From: Leptospira yanagawae serovar Saopaulo str. Sao Paulo = ATCC 700523
GTDB taxonomy: Bacteria > Spirochaetota > Leptospiria > Leptospirales > Leptospiraceae
DNA length: 64,000 bases
Assembly: GCF_000332475.2 (NCBI RefSeq)
Contig: NZ_AOGX02000032.1
Coordinates: 62,001 to 126,000, forward strand
Reading direction: 5' to 3'
Positions within the stretch are counted from its first letter, which is position 1. Every line of letters begins with the position of its first letter. Made by a program: the position numbers and the translations under genes. Below are positions 27,814-38,847 of the stretch, one piece after another. The notes under the pieces were generated by a model that did not search any database, was not told the DNA's origin, and was given only the letters and a program-made list of their open reading frames with translations.

Positions 27814-29675
27814 TTCTTATCGAATCGATACCGTATTCATCCTTTGAAGAGAACTACCGAACACTCGGTGGCCTTCTCTTCGAAGATACTCTCTCCCATC
27901 CTGGTTTTACCATCTCGGATCATTATTATGATGCAAAAGAAACCATCAGTCTGAGTTACGAAAAACATCAAAATCTAAAACAACAGATTTCATCCCTATT
28001 TGATAGGCTTGATATAGAACGAAAAAAAGGACTCTACCCTTGTGGCATCCTATACTATGAGTTAGGTTATCATTTCATCGAAGGATTGGAACTTTTAAGT
28101 TCCAACTTAGAAGAAGGAACTCAATTACTCCATATCACCCTTTTTCAAAAAAAAAGAAGAATCCAATACAAAAATCCAGATAAAGACCAACTTTCTATAC
28201 ACTCCATCACAGAATTACAACCAAAATGGTTGGAAGCAGAGTATATGGAAAAATGGAAACAAACTAATGAGTTTTTAATACTTGGGGAAAGTTATGAATT
28301 GAATTTATGTTTTCCAGTCCATTTGCAATTACAAGGGGATTTGTTTTCCATTTATCAAGGTTTAAAAACAAAACAAAAAACCAAGTATTCCGTGTATTAC
28401 CCAATGGAAAAAAATTCCAAAACCATCCTCTCTGTTTCTCCTGAATTATTTTTCGAAGTAAACGGTGACGAAATCAAAACGGAACCTATGAAAGGTACTA
28501 TTCTAAGAGGGAATACAAAGAAAGAAGACCAAAAGAACTTTAACTACCTACAAACTTCCGAAAAAGAAAAAGCTGAAAATGTAATGATTACCGATTTGTA
28601 CAGGAACGATTTGGGAAGAATCGCCAAACAAGGGACAGTGGAAGTAGAGGAACTGTTTTCAATCCAAGGATTGAGCACCGTTTGGCAAATGGTTTCAAAA
28701 GTTCGTGCCAAATTAAACCAACCATTTCAATGGAAAGCAGTGCTTTCCGCTTTGTTCCCGTCAGGATCCGTGATTGGTGCCCCGAAACAAAGGTCGTTTT
28801 CTCTGTTACGTACCTTGGAAGGAATGAATCGAGGGAGTTATACGGGAGCTTTTTTCACTTCTGAAGAAAAAAATGATGTTCCCTTGATCCGAGCAAGTGT
28901 TACGATCCGTACTTTAGAAATCAAATCCCAAGGGAACAATCACCACGCTGTGTATGGAATTGGAAGTGGAGTGACAGTGCTTTCCAAACCAAATGAAGAA
29001 TACGCAGAATGTTTATCCAAACTGAGAGTGCTCACCAATCCCATTCCTCCTAAGTTTGCAATCTTAGAAACCTTACGTGTTTGCAATGGCAGAATCTTTT
29101 TGAAAGAACTTCATACCAAACGAATGGAAGGAACGGCAAATCGTTTCGGATTTTCTTTTTCGAAAGAAAAACTGGAGGAAACCTTTTTAGAGATGGAATC
29201 TAAAATTCCCTCGAAGTCGAGAGTCAGGCTTTTACTCAATGAAACAGGAGAATTCCATTTCGAATCCACTGTTTTACCCAAACGTACAAAAAGACCCACA
29301 ATCAAACTTTGTTTTGCTAAAGAAGCAATCGATTCTAAAAATATTTTTTTCTACCACAAAACAACAAATCGCATTGAATACGAAAAACTTACAGACCTAT
29401 GTAAAGAAAGGAAAGTCGATGATTGTATTCTTTTTGATACAGATGGGAACGTCCTTGAAACAAGCATTCGCAATTTGTTTTATAGGCTAAGTGGAATCTG
29501 GTTCACTCCCAGTTTAGAAACGGGAGGGCTTCCAGGAGTTTTTCGAGAGTATTTACTTCGAAAAAATTGGGTCAAAGAAAAAGTCACAACAAAGGATGAC
29601 CTGGTCCATGCCTCGGACATCCTTACTGCCAATTCTGTTCGAGGGTTTGAACGTGTAATCCTTGTTAGAGAATGA
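27810..29675 (+). CDS. pabB: Fused aminodeoxychorismate synthase component I and 4-amino-4-deoxychorismate lyase (PabB-PabC)
   Basis: A 621-residue two-domain enzyme for p-aminobenzoate in folate synthesis. Residues to about 410 are a chorismate-binding domain ([47 protein letters not shown]). The C-terminal 200 residues are a class IV PLP-fold lyase ([31 protein letters not shown]). Fusion lets one protein add ammonia to chorismate and release p-aminobenzoate. The start is TTG 27810, overlapping the upstream TGA stop, with GGAG only 2 bases before it, so initiation may depend on re-initiation. The glutaminase subunit pabA is not nearby. The 3' end overlaps hslU convergently by 11 bp. Confidence 0.88.
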   Translation: MILIESIPYSSFEENYRTLGGLLFEDTLSHPGFTISDHYYDAKETISLSYEKHQNLKQQISSLFDRLDIERKKGLYPCGILYYELGYHFIEGLELLSSNLEEGTQLLHITLFQKKRRIQYKNPDKDQLSIHSITELQPKWLEAEYMEKWKQTNEFLILGESYELNLCFPVHLQLQGDLFSIYQGLKTKQKTKYSVYYPMEKNSKTILSVSPELFFEVNGDEIKTEPMKGTILRGNTKKEDQKNFNYLQTSEKEKAENVMITDLYRNDLGRIAKQGTVEVEELFSIQGLSTVWQMVSKVRAKLNQPFQWKAVLSALFPSGSVIGAPKQRSFSLLRTLEGMNRGSYTGAFFTSEEKNDVPLIRASVTIRTLEIKSQGNNHHAVYGIGSGVTVLSKPNEEYAECLSKLRVLTNPIPPKFAILETLRVCNGRIFLKELHTKRMEGTANRFGFSFSKEKLEETFLEMESKIPSKSRVRLLLNETGEFHFESTVLPKRTKRPTIKLCFAKEAIDSKNIFFYHKTTNRIEYEKLTDLCKERKVDDCILFDTDGNVLETSIRNLFYRLSGIWFTPSLETGGLPGVFREYLLRKNWVKEKVTTKDDLVHASDILTANSVRGFERVILVRE

Positions 29676-31083
29676 ATCGACTTAAGTCTTTGTCTTCGAT
29701 GATGCCCTTCAATTGGCTGGAAACATAAGACTCGTTGATCACCACATGTTTTTTGTCATCTGGCAGGTCTGGTGCATCAAAACTTGTGTCCTCTAATAAT
29801 TTTTCCATGATGGTATTGAGCCTTCGCGCTCCAATATTTTCATTTTTTTCATTCATCTGAAAGGCAAGTTTTGCAATTTCAGCAATCCCATCCTTGGTGT
29901 ATTCAATCTTCACACCTTCTGTCGCAAGTAGGGCTTCGTATTGTTTGGTGAGCGAAGATTTAGGAGTGGTTAAAATTTTAATAAAATCCTGTTCCGTAAG
30001 GGTTTCTAATTCCACGCGGATGGGAAACCTTCCTTGTAATTCTGGAATTAAATCAGAAGGTTTTGTCATATGGAAGGCACCAGCCGCAATGAAAAGAATG
30101 TGATCGGTTTTGATGGGGCCAAGTTTTGTATTTACGGTGGAACCTTCTACGATCGGAAGTAAATCTCGTTGTACCCCTTCCCTAGAAACATCTGCCCCTT
30201 GTCTTCCTTCTCTTCCTGCAATTTTGTCAATTTCATCTAAGAAGATGATACCCATTTCTTCCACTCGGCGCACTGCTTCCGATTGGATTTTATCTGAATC
30301 GATGAGTTTTTCTGCTTCGGATTCGAGTAAAATCTTTTGTGCATCTGAAACTTTTACCTTACGTTTGCCTGATTTTTTTGGCATGAGATCCCCAAGAAGG
30401 TTTTGGATTTGGTTATCCATTTCTTCCATATTACCAGCACCAAACACTTGCAACATGGGCATTCCTGTTTGGGTTGAAGGTTTTGGGATATCGATTTCAA
30501 TTTCTTGTTCGTTTAAAATCCCTTTTCTCAACTTATCTCTAAATTTTTCTCTGGATTCTTTATAACTTTGAAATCTTTCTTTTTCCTCTGGATTTAAATC
30601 TTCTTCTTTTTTATGGAAAATCGGAGGAAGGATGGCATCTAAAATGATTTCTTCTGCTCTCTCTTCTGCTTTGTCTCTCACTCGGTCTCTAAATTCCGAT
30701 TTCACCATATTGAGAGCACCCATTGCCAAATCACGTACCATAGATTCCACATCACGACCTACATAACCCACTTCCGTGTATTTGGTTGCTTCTACTTTGA
30801 TGAAAGGTGCTCCACATAACTTTGACAAACGACGAGCAATTTCAGTTTTCCCTACTCCTGTGGGTCCAATCATGATGATGTTTTTGGGGTAAATCTCTTC
30901 TTTCAAAGATTCATCGAGTTTCCTTCGCCTGGAACGATTGCGAAGGGCAACTGCGACAGCACGTTTTGCTTTGGTTTGCCCAATGATATGTTCATCTAAC
31001 CTTTCCACAATTTGGCGTGGAGTGAGTTCTTCAGTTCCATTCCCAACAGTTGCAACTTCTGCTAAAATAGTTTTCAATGTCAT
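29665..31083 (-). CDS. hslU: HslU, ATPase subunit of the HslUV protease
   Basis: A 472-residue AAA+ unfoldase. Walker A is GPTGVGKT at 73-80. It has [17 protein letters not shown] near 20-37, [24 protein letters not shown] (pore region), [11 protein letters not shown] (Walker B) and a C-terminal ILTEQ-type end (DLSRFIL). It feeds unfolded substrates to HslV. The N-terminus carries about 18 residues before the usual HslU start; the ATG at 31083 lies 2 bases after the hslV stop, so coupling supports it. Confidence 0.96.
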   Translation of the reverse strand: MTLKTILAEVATVGNGTEELTPRQIVERLDEHIIGQTKAKRAVAVALRNRSRRRKLDESLKEEIYPKNIIMIGPTGVGKTEIARRLSKLCGAPFIKVEATKYTEVGYVGRDVESMVRDLAMGALNMVKSEFRDRVRDKAEERAEEIILDAILPPIFHKKEEDLNPEEKERFQSYKESREKFRDKLRKGILNEQEIEIDIPKPSTQTGMPMLQVFGAGNMEEMDNQIQNLLGDLMPKKSGKRKVKVSDAQKILLESEAEKLIDSDKIQSEAVRRVEEMGIIFLDEIDKIAGREGRQGADVSREGVQRDLLPIVEGSTVNTKLGPIKTDHILFIAAGAFHMTKPSDLIPELQGRFPIRVELETLTEQDFIKILTTPKSSLTKQYEALLATEGVKIEYTKDGIAEIAKLAFQMNEKNENIGARRLNTIMEKLLEDTSFDAPDLPDDKKHVVINESYVSSQLKGIIEDKDLSRFIL

Positions 31084-31084
31084 A

Positions 31085-31618
31085 TTATAATTCCTCTATT
31101 ACCAAATTATGGTTTGTATAAATACAGATCTCAGCTGTAATTTTCATCGCTTTTGTGATGATTTCTTTTGGTTCTAAATCAGTATTTTCAACAAGTGCTC
31201 TTGCGGCACTGAGTGCAAAGTTACCACCCGAACCAATCGCAAGCACCCCATCATCAGGTGAGATCACATCCCCAGTTCCTGAAATGAGAAAGGATTCATT
31301 GGCATCACAAACAATCAGTAGTGCCTCAAGCCTTCTTAACATCCGGTCCATTCGCCACTCACGTGCAAGTTCGACTGCCGCGCGAGAAACTGATCCACCA
31401 TGTTCGATTAATTTTTTTTCAAAGAGTTCAAAGAGAGTGAAGGCATCTGCTGCACTTCCCGCAAAACCAGCGATCACCTTACCATTGTAAAGTCGGCGTA
31501 CTTTTTTGGCAGTATGTTTCATGACGGTATTTCCCATCGAAACTTGGCCATCCCCTCCAACTGCGATTTTTCCGTTTTTACGTACAGAAAGGATGGTGGT
31601 TGCGTGAATTGTTTCCAT
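31085..31618 (-). CDS. hslV: HslV, peptidase subunit of the HslUV protease
   Basis: A 177-residue N-terminal-threonine peptidase. I place the start at ATG 31618, which gives [17 protein letters not shown], so the mature enzyme begins at Thr7 after loss of a short propeptide. The open frame upstream (to 31699) overlaps the RsbW-like gene and is not credible as coding. Conserved Gly/Asp segments [14 protein letters not shown] and [18 protein letters not shown] are present. It forms a dodecamer that degrades substrates unfolded by HslU. It is embedded in a xer-(RsbW-like)-hslV-hslU run. Confidence 0.95.
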   Translation of the reverse strand: METIHATTILSVRKNGKIAVGGDGQVSMGNTVMKHTAKKVRRLYNGKVIAGFAGSAADAFTLFELFEKKLIEHGGSVSRAAVELAREWRMDRMLRRLEALLIVCDANESFLISGTGDVISPDDGVLAIGSGGNFALSAARALVENTDLEPKEIITKAMKITAEICIYTNHNLVIEEL

Positions 31619-31664
31619 AAGGATAAATTTCCAGAAGGGAAACCGTTGTCGAGAAAAATGGAGT

Positions 31665-32096
31665 TTACTTTCGTTTGATGAGGACCATCTGGTTTCCAAT
31701 CTCGAAGGATTGGTCTAAAAAATAATAATCGGTGAGTTCTCTGATCATAAAAAGACCGATGCCGTGTTCTCTGTAATCACTCACATCAAAACTACGAAGG
31801 TCTTTTGGTTCTACTTTGATTCCGTAATCACGCAGTTTGATTTCCACTCGGTCTTTATCAAATTGGATTTCAATGAAAATTGGTTTGTTTGTCCTGCCAG
31901 AGTAAGCATGTCTGATGATGTTAGTGATCGCTTCTCCGATCACTAATTTTAAATCCATGGAATCAAAAAGTGAGAATCCATGTTCTAAACATAAGTTAAA
32001 AAAATAATTACGAGTGTGTGATACAAAGCGGGGGTTAGAAGGAATTTGAATACGGACTACTTTTCCATAGTCCGCATGTTTCGTGGGGTTCGACAT
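31665..32096 (-). CDS. RsbW-like anti-sigma / serine kinase ATPase
   Basis: A 143-residue single HATPase domain of the SpoIIAB/RsbW type. The N box is [14 protein letters not shown] near 52-65, G1 is RDYGIKVEP, and the lid region is [15 protein letters not shown]. Such proteins bind a sigma factor or phosphorylate a STAS partner. A STAS protein exists in the window at 6097-6432 but is not linked. The start overlaps the xer stop (TAATG). The placement between a tyrosine recombinase and hslV is unusual. Confidence 0.85.
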   Translation of the reverse strand: MSNPTKHADYGKVVRIQIPSNPRFVSHTRNYFFNLCLEHGFSLFDSMDLKLVIGEAITNIIRHAYSGRTNKPIFIEIQFDKDRVEIKLRDYGIKVEPKDLRSFDVSDYREHGIGLFMIRELTDYYFLDQSFEIGNQMVLIKRK

Positions 32097-33004
32097 TATC
32101 CTCTCGGATGGAATTTCTTATGAACTTCCTTCAGAGTTTTATTGGCCATATGTGTATAAATCTGTGTCGTAGAAATATCGATATGACCAAGAAGCTCCTG
32201 CACTGATTTGAGATCTGCATGATTTTCCAAAAGATGTGTTGCAAACGAGTGACGCAGAGTATGAGGAGTGACTTTTTTCTTAATCTTTGTTCGTTTGATA
32301 TAGTGGTTTAAAAGTCTCCAAACCGACTTACGGTTGATATACGATCCTTTTTTGGAAACAAATACAAAGTCACAGGTTCTTTTTTTAAGAATTTCAGTTC
32401 GACTTTCTGTGAGGTAACGTTTTAAAATTTCCAAAGATTTTTCACCAAAAGGAACGAGGCGTTGTCTTCCACCCTTCCCTTCTACAGTGATGGTCATATT
32501 TTCCATATCAATGTCAGACATTTTTAAGTTACAGGCTTCCGAGATCCGAAGGCCAGAAGAGTAAAGGAGTTCAAAGATACATTTGTCACGAAGTTCGTAC
32601 AAATTGTCTTCTTTGATGTTACGAAATAATTCTTCTATTTCAGTTTGTGTGAGGTAATCCGGAATCGTCCTTGCAACTTCAGGTGTTTCAATTTTTTCCG
32701 TTGGATTGGAATCAAGTCGCTTTTCGTCTCTTAGGTATTTGTAAAACTGACGGATTGCCACAACTTCTCTTGCTAGCGTTTTTGCAGAGATTTTACGTTC
32801 TCTTTCTTCTTCCAGAAAACGGATGATGTCGTTCGCTTTTACTTCTAAGAAGTTGATGTGTTCTTTTTCCAAGAAGATGGCGAACTTGTTTAGATCGTAT
32901 CCGTAGGAATATATAGAATTATCGCTCAGTCCTTTTTCTACGGACAGGTATTCTTGGAATGTTTGTAAAAGCTGATTTTGAGAAACTGGCAATTTGGAAC
33001 CCAT
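32096..33004 (-). CDS. xerD: Tyrosine recombinase XerD/XerC family
   Basis: A 302-residue site-specific recombinase with the full catalytic set: R153 (SSGLRISE), K177 (GKGGRQR), H248 and R251 (TPHTLRHSFATHL), H274 (LLGHIDISTTQ) and nucleophile Y283 (YTHM). The SAM-like core-binding domain covers 1-105. It should resolve chromosome dimers at dif. In Bacillus the equivalent position (codV-clpQY) holds a XerC-type gene, so the C/D assignment is uncertain. It is divergent from the TPR lipoprotein gene. Confidence 0.9.
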   Translation of the reverse strand: MGSKLPVSQNQLLQTFQEYLSVEKGLSDNSIYSYGYDLNKFAIFLEKEHINFLEVKANDIIRFLEEERERKISAKTLAREVVAIRQFYKYLRDEKRLDSNPTEKIETPEVARTIPDYLTQTEIEELFRNIKEDNLYELRDKCIFELLYSSGLRISEACNLKMSDIDMENMTITVEGKGGRQRLVPFGEKSLEILKRYLTESRTEILKKRTCDFVFVSKKGSYINRKSVWRLLNHYIKRTKIKKKVTPHTLRHSFATHLLENHADLKSVQELLGHIDISTTQIYTHMANKTLKEVHKKFHPRG

Positions 33005-33101
33005 CTTTACTCTCTTATGTTACTTAAAGAGTCGGACAAAAAGCTTAAAGAGACTTATTATTTTTTTTGCCACAAATGGCTATGTCAGGAAAAAAGGAGA
33101 T

Positions 33102-33623
33102 GTGACTTATCGAATCACTCCTGTTTTTTTACTCATCCTTTCTCTACTGTTAGTCGTTAATTGCGGCCGAAAAGAACGAACTCTTTTTGAAGAAGGGAAA
33201 AAATGGGAAATGGTGGGAGAAAAAACAAAAGCCCTATATTATTACGAACTTTCGCTCCGTGAAAATCCTGAATACGATCCTGTCCTCAAACGGATGGGAC
33301 TCCTCCTTGCGGACAGTGTGGAATCAATTGCCACAGCCATCTTTTATTTGGAAAAGTACCATAGGCAAAAAAAAGACGACACGGAAGTACAAAGAGAACT
33401 CTTCCGCCTCTATCTTACCACAGGGTATGAAAAAGAAGCATTGGAAATTTTAGAGGAAATTCGTTTCCAAGGGAAAAAAGAAACCTTGGAATTTTTCGAA
33501 GCCAGTTATCTCTGTCTTACGAGAGGGGGGAAACAAAAAGAATACCTCCAAAGTTTAGAAAAAAGCCCACTTTCCGGGGACCCCTATTATGCCCCTTGGG
33601 TACGGGCTTGCGAAACAAAATAA
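33102..33623 (+). CDS. TPR-like lipoprotein
   Basis: A 173-residue protein if started at GTG 33102, which is followed by a signal peptide (FLLILSLLLVVNC, lipobox Cys about 21). An ATG at 32994 in the same frame would add 36 residues and would overlap the divergent xer start, so it is less likely. The mature part has tetratricopeptide-like helices (ALYYYELSLRENPEYDPVLKRMG). The Shine-Dalgarno GGAG is only 2 bases from the GTG, so initiation may be weak. It is probably anchored in a periplasmic face and mediates protein contacts. Partner unknown. Confidence 0.65.
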   Translation: MTYRITPVFLLILSLLLVVNCGRKERTLFEEGKKWEMVGEKTKALYYYELSLRENPEYDPVLKRMGLLLADSVESIATAIFYLEKYHRQKKDDTEVQRELFRLYLTTGYEKEALEILEEIRFQGKKETLEFFEASYLCLTRGGKQKEYLQSLEKSPLSGDPYYAPWVRACETK

Positions 33624-33683
33624 ACAAGTTTGATTTAGACCGAGTCTAAGAAATAACGAACAAGATATAGAATAGGAGAAATT

Positions 33684-34625
33684 ATGAACCACAAAGTTGT
33701 CATCATTGGATCAGGGCCTGCAGGACACACAGCAGCCATCTACGCTGCAAGAGCCAATTTAAACCCAGTGATGTATGAAGGATTTATGGCAGGAGGAGTC
33801 GCCGCGGGGGGACAGCTCACAACCACAACCGAAGTGGAAAATTTCCCGGGATTCCCAGAAGGGATCGATGGAACCAAACTCACCCAACTTTTCCGAGAAC
33901 AATCGGTAAAGTATGGCACAACCATCCACACCCAAACCATCACCAAAGTGGATTTATCCAAACGCCCTTTTACAATTTGGTCTGATGATGAAGAAATCAA
34001 AGCAGAATCCATTATCATTGCAACCGGTGCTACCGCCAAACGTATGTTTGTTAAGGGAGAAGATGTTTTTTGGCAACGTGGTATTTCTGCTTGTGCGGTA
34101 TGTGACGGTGCCCTTCCCATTTACCGAAACAAAGCCCTGGCGGTAGTGGGTGGTGGTGACTCAGCAGTGGAAGAAGCAAACCACCTAACCAAATTTGCAT
34201 CCAAAGTGTATCTTGTGGTAAGACGTGACCAACTCCGTGCTTCCCAAATCATGCAAAAACGAGCTTTGGAACACCCAAAAATCGAAATCCTTTGGAACCA
34301 AACTGTGGTCGAAGCAAAAGGTGGCGCTGGTGGTCTTACATCCATCGTCCTCGAAAACACAAAGGACAAATCTCAGAAGGATTTGGAAGTGGGTGGACTC
34401 TTTTATGCGATTGGCCATGTTCCGAATACGGAAATCTTCAAAGGCCAATTGAATTTAGATGAAACAGGTTACATCATCACAAAACCAGGGACAACACAAA
34501 CCAATGTAGAAGGAGTGTTTGCTGCCGGTGATGTTCAGGACAAAGTGTACAGACAAGCCATTACCGCAGCAGGTAGTGGATGTATGGCAGCACTCGAAGC
34601 CGAACGATGGCTCGAAGGCCATTAG
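33684..34625 (+). CDS. trxB: Thioredoxin reductase
   Basis: A 313-residue flavoprotein that reduces thioredoxin with NADPH. It shows the [19 protein letters not shown] motif at 10-25, the redox pair CAVC (C137, C140), the NADPH motif [10 protein letters not shown] at 156-165 and the second FAD motif [23 protein letters not shown]. Length and all motifs are standard. AGGAG precedes the ATG. It is monocistronic, with a terminator after the stop. Confidence 0.97.
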   Translation: MNHKVVIIGSGPAGHTAAIYAARANLNPVMYEGFMAGGVAAGGQLTTTTEVENFPGFPEGIDGTKLTQLFREQSVKYGTTIHTQTITKVDLSKRPFTIWSDDEEIKAESIIIATGATAKRMFVKGEDVFWQRGISACAVCDGALPIYRNKALAVVGGGDSAVEEANHLTKFASKVYLVVRRDQLRASQIMQKRALEHPKIEILWNQTVVEAKGGAGGLTSIVLENTKDKSQKDLEVGGLFYAIGHVPNTEIFKGQLNLDETGYIITKPGTTQTNVEGVFAAGDVQDKVYRQAITAAGSGCMAALEAERWLEGH

Positions 34626-34657
34626 AAAATGTAAAAAATCGTCACTCTCTCGTTAGG

Positions 34658-34697
34658 AAATCAGTTTGGTGTTTGATCCACCGACTGGTTTCTTTTT
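34658..34697 (+). terminator. Rho-independent terminator of trxB
   Basis: The arms AAATCAGTTTGGTG (34658-34671) and CACCGACTGGTTT (34679-34691) pair with one bulge and a G-T wobble around a 7-base loop. A TTTCTTTTT tract follows. The stem is imperfect but placement is right, 33 bp past the stop. Confidence 0.65.
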
Positions 34698-34756
34698 AAA
34701 TGTTCTGACCTCTTGGAATCATTCCTTACATTGAACCATAATCCAACCAACAAACT

Positions 34757-36493
34757 TCAATCAGAATATTGCATTGTTTCTTTGTTTTGGAAGATCACTG
34801 AATCACCGTTTGGTGCCACATATTGTTTTTTTCCATTTTCCCATTCCACAATTGTGAAATTGGAACCCCGATAGACAATTTGATTCCCAGGGAATACATT
34901 GGCTTCCCAACCCTCGCCATACCAACGGTAATTTCCTTTTTTCCAAAGGTAAAAATAAGAACGGCCTGGACCTAAAAAATCCCCTTCTCGTTTTCCAGAA
35001 AAATCTTCGACGTTTGCAGTAAAGATACGAGATAAGTTAGGAATTTCGTCATAGGATTTGACTTCTTTTGCTGACTCTTTTAAAGAAAATCCTTTTTCCA
35101 AAAAGCCATTGAATTCATTGGGGAATTTTGGTTCCATAACCGTCATTCCCATAAGAGAAAGTGGTTTTGCATATTTTAAGAGTCCGATATCATCTGTTTC
35201 AAATTTTTTGATGCTATCTTTTAAGAGTGTATCCGGACTTTTCCCCGTTATTTTTTGTAAGGCGAGGATGGAATCTAGTCCTAAACAAGTTTCCCTTTGA
35301 TAAGAAATAATCGATTCTTTTCCATATACTTCATGTAAATGTTTTACGAGAATGGCACCAATCAAATAAGGAAGGTTGTCTTTGTATTTGGCATCTAATA
35401 ATGATTTAAAACTTTTGGGGACTTTGTTTTCTCTGATTAGCTTTTCCGTTTCCGAATACATCCAAATTTTTTTGCGATCACTAAACCTAGATTCAACATA
35501 AGAAGGAAATCCTTCTTCAAACCATGGGTCCACGATTTCTTCTGTGGGAGATTTTCCTGTTTCTGCAATGGCCTTCAAACAAGATACTTGTTCGATATTT
35601 CTTGTGAGTTTTTGGAGTACCATACTGAAGTTAACGCGACGGAGTGAATCGGCATCAAATTTTGGATTCCCTGTTTTTTCTGGCATCTGGTCGCCACAAC
35701 ACAAAACAATCGCATCTTTGCCACCAAGGCCCAATTCCGTTTGGTTGGCACCTGGGAGGTCAAACCCAACATATTCTTTCGCAGATTGGTATTCATCAAA
35801 AAGTAGAACTGGAACTTTTCCGCGATTTGTTAAGCCAAATTCATATTGAAGGTAGGTGAATAAGAATGTTGTTTTACCTTCATCACCAAAAACACGTAAA
35901 AACTCATTCCATTTCTCAGAACCATAAAAGACTAGATTTTCCACTTCTAACTTTGGTTTTCCAAATTTGGATTCATTTACTAATAGGAAATTTTGAAAAT
36001 CGATTGGTTTTTGAAAAATGGTATCGTATTCTTTTCGATTGGCGATCCAATACTTTGTAATTTTAGTATGGTCAGGATAGTTCCATACTAGTGTCGGCGA
36101 ACATCCGTTACAGTTAGGTGGAGCAGGAGCATAAACGAAACCGATTCCTGTTGGAAAATCCAATTTAAAAATCCCAGTTGGCCATTCGGTAAAAACACTA
36201 CCATCAGCACGTTTCCATTGGTAATGGTTTTTGGCCCATTGGTACACTTCTCCCCCATCCGGACCTGCATAATACCCAGGAGCTGCATCTAAAAATCCTA
36301 ATTTTAAATCTTCTAATTTTGGTTCTTGGAGTTTTTCTGATTGGAAAAAACTTTTTGGCGCGGTTTCCCCAAAATCAAAATACAAAACTTCCGCACTGCT
36401 CCCTCGTTTTAAAGGAACAGGTTTTCTTTCTGCATCAGAGTAAACGAAGGAGGAAAGTAATAAAAAAGATGTGGTAAGAAGGAAACGTTTCAT
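34757..36493 (-). CDS. Exported peptidase-MA-like protein lacking the HExxH motif
   Basis: A 578-residue protein from the ATG at 36493 (signal peptide MKRFLLTTSFLLLSSFVYS); the frame opens at 36520 but the first nine codons are unlikely to be used. It has WFEEGFPSYVESRF near 340, the pattern of the gluzincin/peptidase-MA second zinc helix. However, the upstream helix that should be HExxH reads VLQKLTRNIEQ, so catalysis is unlikely. N- and C-terminal segments contain W/Y-rich repeats (YYAGPDGGEVYQWAKNHY, and GNYRWYGEGWEANVF). I do not recognise a named family. Role inferred only as periplasmic or outer-surface and non-catalytic. Confidence 0.7.
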   Translation of the reverse strand: MKRFLLTTSFLLLSSFVYSDAERKPVPLKRGSSAEVLYFDFGETAPKSFFQSEKLQEPKLEDLKLGFLDAAPGYYAGPDGGEVYQWAKNHYQWKRADGSVFTEWPTGIFKLDFPTGIGFVYAPAPPNCNGCSPTLVWNYPDHTKITKYWIANRKEYDTIFQKPIDFQNFLLVNESKFGKPKLEVENLVFYGSEKWNEFLRVFGDEGKTTFLFTYLQYEFGLTNRGKVPVLLFDEYQSAKEYVGFDLPGANQTELGLGGKDAIVLCCGDQMPEKTGNPKFDADSLRRVNFSMVLQKLTRNIEQVSCLKAIAETGKSPTEEIVDPWFEEGFPSYVESRFSDRKKIWMYSETEKLIRENKVPKSFKSLLDAKYKDNLPYLIGAILVKHLHEVYGKESIISYQRETCLGLDSILALQKITGKSPDTLLKDSIKKFETDDIGLLKYAKPLSLMGMTVMEPKFPNEFNGFLEKGFSLKESAKEVKSYDEIPNLSRIFTANVEDFSGKREGDFLGPGRSYFYLWKKGNYRWYGEGWEANVFPGNQIVYRGSNFTIVEWENGKKQYVAPNGDSVIFQNKETMQYSD

Positions 36494-36555
36494 GGGAACC
36501 AAACAATGTTTTGTCCCCAAGTATCGTTTGTTTTTAGACCACTGTCAAGAGGATT

Positions 36556-37044
36556 CTAAACAACGTTTTGGTTGCGATAGGCGATGGCAATTTGGCCGGT
36601 GCGAGAGATCTCACGAATCCCAAATGGTTTCAAAACTGTGATGATATTTGTTACCTGACGAGAATTGCCTGAAAATTCAATCAGAAGGGAATCTTCCGTC
36701 ATCTCTAAAATTTTTACATCAAAACCATTACAAATTGTAAGAGCTTCACTTCGATTGCTTTCCGTAATGGAAAAAGAAACTAAAACAAGTTCCCTTTGTA
36801 CAGAACTTGCATATGCCATATCTTGCACTTTTAGGACATCCGGGAGTTTGAGGAGTTGGTTTTTCACTTGTCCCACAACAAAATCATCCCCGTTGAGAAC
36901 AATTGTCATAGAAGAAACTTCCACGTTGTCAGTGACTCCAACTGCAATCGAATCAATGTTATATCCACGCCTAGTAAAGAGACCAGAGACATGGCTCATC
37001 ACACCTGGATGGTTATTGACTAAAATACTCAGTGTATGTTTCAT
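36556..37044 (-). CDS. ilvN: Acetolactate synthase small (regulatory) subunit
   Basis: A 162-residue two-ACT-like protein. The first ACT domain begins [21 protein letters not shown] and contains RRGYNIDS, the valine-binding signature. The second covers about 78-160. It sets feedback inhibition of IlvB. Its ATG overlaps the ilvB stop by 4 bp (ATGA), so the subunits are made in step. Confidence 0.95.
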   Translation of the reverse strand: MKHTLSILVNNHPGVMSHVSGLFTRRGYNIDSIAVGVTDNVEVSSMTIVLNGDDFVVGQVKNQLLKLPDVLKVQDMAYASSVQRELVLVSFSITESNRSEALTICNGFDVKILEMTEDSLLIEFSGNSRQVTNIITVLKPFGIREISRTGQIAIAYRNQNVV

Positions 37045-38747
37045 TTTTTCAACTTCCCCAAGTCTTTGAATTCGATGAGGTCTTGTTGTGATTTTCCAGC
37101 AGGGATCATTGGAAATACTTTTTCTTCCGCAGGGATCATCACTTCAATGAGAGCAGCACCACTATCTTTTAAGAAAAATTCAACTCCCTTGTCGATCTCA
37201 GACTTTTTTTCGATTCGCATCGCTGGGATGCCATAGGCTTCGGCAAGTTTTACAAAGTTTGGATTGTAAGTCCATTGTGACTCACTAAACCTTTCTTCAT
37301 AAAAGAGTTCCTGCCACTGACGCACCATACCAAGGAAGTTATTATTAAAAAGTAAAATCTTCACACCTAACTTTGACTGTGCGATTGTTGCAAGTTCTTG
37401 GATACACATTTGGAAAGAACCATCCCCTGTCACACAAATCACAGTTTTGTCTGGGTTTCCAAATTTTGCACCAATGGCAGCAGGTAGTCCATACCCCATT
37501 GTACCGAGTCCACCGGATGTGAGCCATGTGTTTGGTTTATCAAATAGATAATACTGTGCTGCCCACATTTGGTGTTGGCCTACATCAGTTGAAACGATGG
37601 CTTCCCCTTTCGTTTTTGTGTACACTCGATGTAAAAAGTCTTGGGGTTTGATACTTTCCCCACTGTTGTCATAATCAAGTGGGTGGTTTTGTTTGAGTGT
37701 TTGGATATTCTGGATCCACTCACCACGATCTCCTCCTTTTACAAAAGGAAGGATTTCACGAATGGCATCTTTTAAATCACCATGCAAAATATAGTCCACA
37801 TTGATTCGTTTGTTAAACTCAGCTGCATCTATATCAATATGGGCACGAACCGCATTCGGAGCAAAGTCTTGGTATTTGGCAACACGGTCATCAAACCTGG
37901 CACCTAAATTTAAAATATAATCACATTCTAACACTGCTTTGTTGGCGTATGCCGTTCCATGCATTCCAAGCATTCCCACAGACAGTGGATGGGTTCCAGG
38001 AAAAGCACCAAGACCCATAAGAGTTGTGGTCACAGGAGCATTTGCTTTCTCAGCAAGTGCCTTAATTTCTGCAGAGGCAAAAGAGTTGATGGCACCACCA
38101 CCTACGTAGAGTAACGGGCGTTTGGCTGCATTCAATGCTTCTGCAAATTCTTGTGGGTCCCCTTTCACCTTTGGTCTCTCGTAATGGTGGGGAGCAATTT
38201 TTAGCGTTTGAGCTTTCCTAACTGTTGTTTTACCCAATTGGACATCCTTTGGAAAATCAAGGAGTACGGGACCAGGTCTACCACCCATGGCAATTTTGAT
38301 GGCTTCTTCAAAGTGACGGGCAAGGTCGTCGGCTTTTTTAATGAGAGCATTGTATTTGGTAATCGGGATCGTGATCCCAAAGATATCAGCTTCCTGGAAA
38401 GCGTCAGTGCCTATGGCATCCGTTGCTACCTGGCCTGTGATCGCAAGGATGGGGACTGAATCCATTTTGGCATCGGTAAGCCCTGTGATCAGGTTCGTGG
38501 CACCAGGGCCAGAGGTAGCAATACAAACACCTAACTTACCTGTGGAACGAGCATAACCTTCCGCCATATGAATGGCACCTTGTTCATGACGGACAAGGAT
38601 GTGTTTGATTTTTTTGCTATGATAGAGTTCGTCGTAAAAAGGGAGAATGGCACCACCTGGGTATCCAAAAACAATTTCCACACCCGCTTCTTCCAATAAT
38701 TCGACCATGAGCCGGCCGCCTGTAATCGCTTCGGTTGTAGATGTCAT
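37041..38747 (-). CDS. ilvB: Acetolactate synthase large (catalytic) subunit
   Basis: A 568-residue ThDP enzyme. It begins with the cofactor-proton-relay region ([18 protein letters not shown] with the conserved Glu in [16 protein letters not shown]), followed by the FAD-binding middle and the ThDP motif [14 protein letters not shown]...[12 protein letters not shown]. It condenses pyruvate (or pyruvate and 2-oxobutyrate) for valine, leucine and isoleucine synthesis. No leader peptide or attenuator structure was seen in the 100 bp before the start. It is divergent from the TPR gene at 38848. Confidence 0.96.
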   Translation of the reverse strand: MTSTTEAITGGRLMVELLEEAGVEIVFGYPGGAILPFYDELYHSKKIKHILVRHEQGAIHMAEGYARSTGKLGVCIATSGPGATNLITGLTDAKMDSVPILAITGQVATDAIGTDAFQEADIFGITIPITKYNALIKKADDLARHFEEAIKIAMGGRPGPVLLDFPKDVQLGKTTVRKAQTLKIAPHHYERPKVKGDPQEFAEALNAAKRPLLYVGGGAINSFASAEIKALAEKANAPVTTTLMGLGAFPGTHPLSVGMLGMHGTAYANKAVLECDYILNLGARFDDRVAKYQDFAPNAVRAHIDIDAAEFNKRINVDYILHGDLKDAIREILPFVKGGDRGEWIQNIQTLKQNHPLDYDNSGESIKPQDFLHRVYTKTKGEAIVSTDVGQHQMWAAQYYLFDKPNTWLTSGGLGTMGYGLPAAIGAKFGNPDKTVICVTGDGSFQMCIQELATIAQSKLGVKILLFNNNFLGMVRQWQELFYEERFSESQWTYNPNFVKLAEAYGIPAMRIEKKSEIDKGVEFFLKDSGAALIEVMIPAEEKVFPMIPAGKSQQDLIEFKDLGKLKK

Positions 38748-38847
38748 TCCTTTCCCCCCTCATTGTCATTTCTGCAAAAAAGAGCCTGTTGTCAATGTTC
38801 TCACGTTTTTGAGTCGATTTTTACTGTCTAAAAAGGAATGCTGAAAA

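Noticed and set aside
32096..33004. Xer recombinase as a prophage or integron integrase
   Set aside because: Full-length Xer-type core with no phage genes nearby, and its place beside hslVU matches the housekeeping arrangement known from Bacillus.
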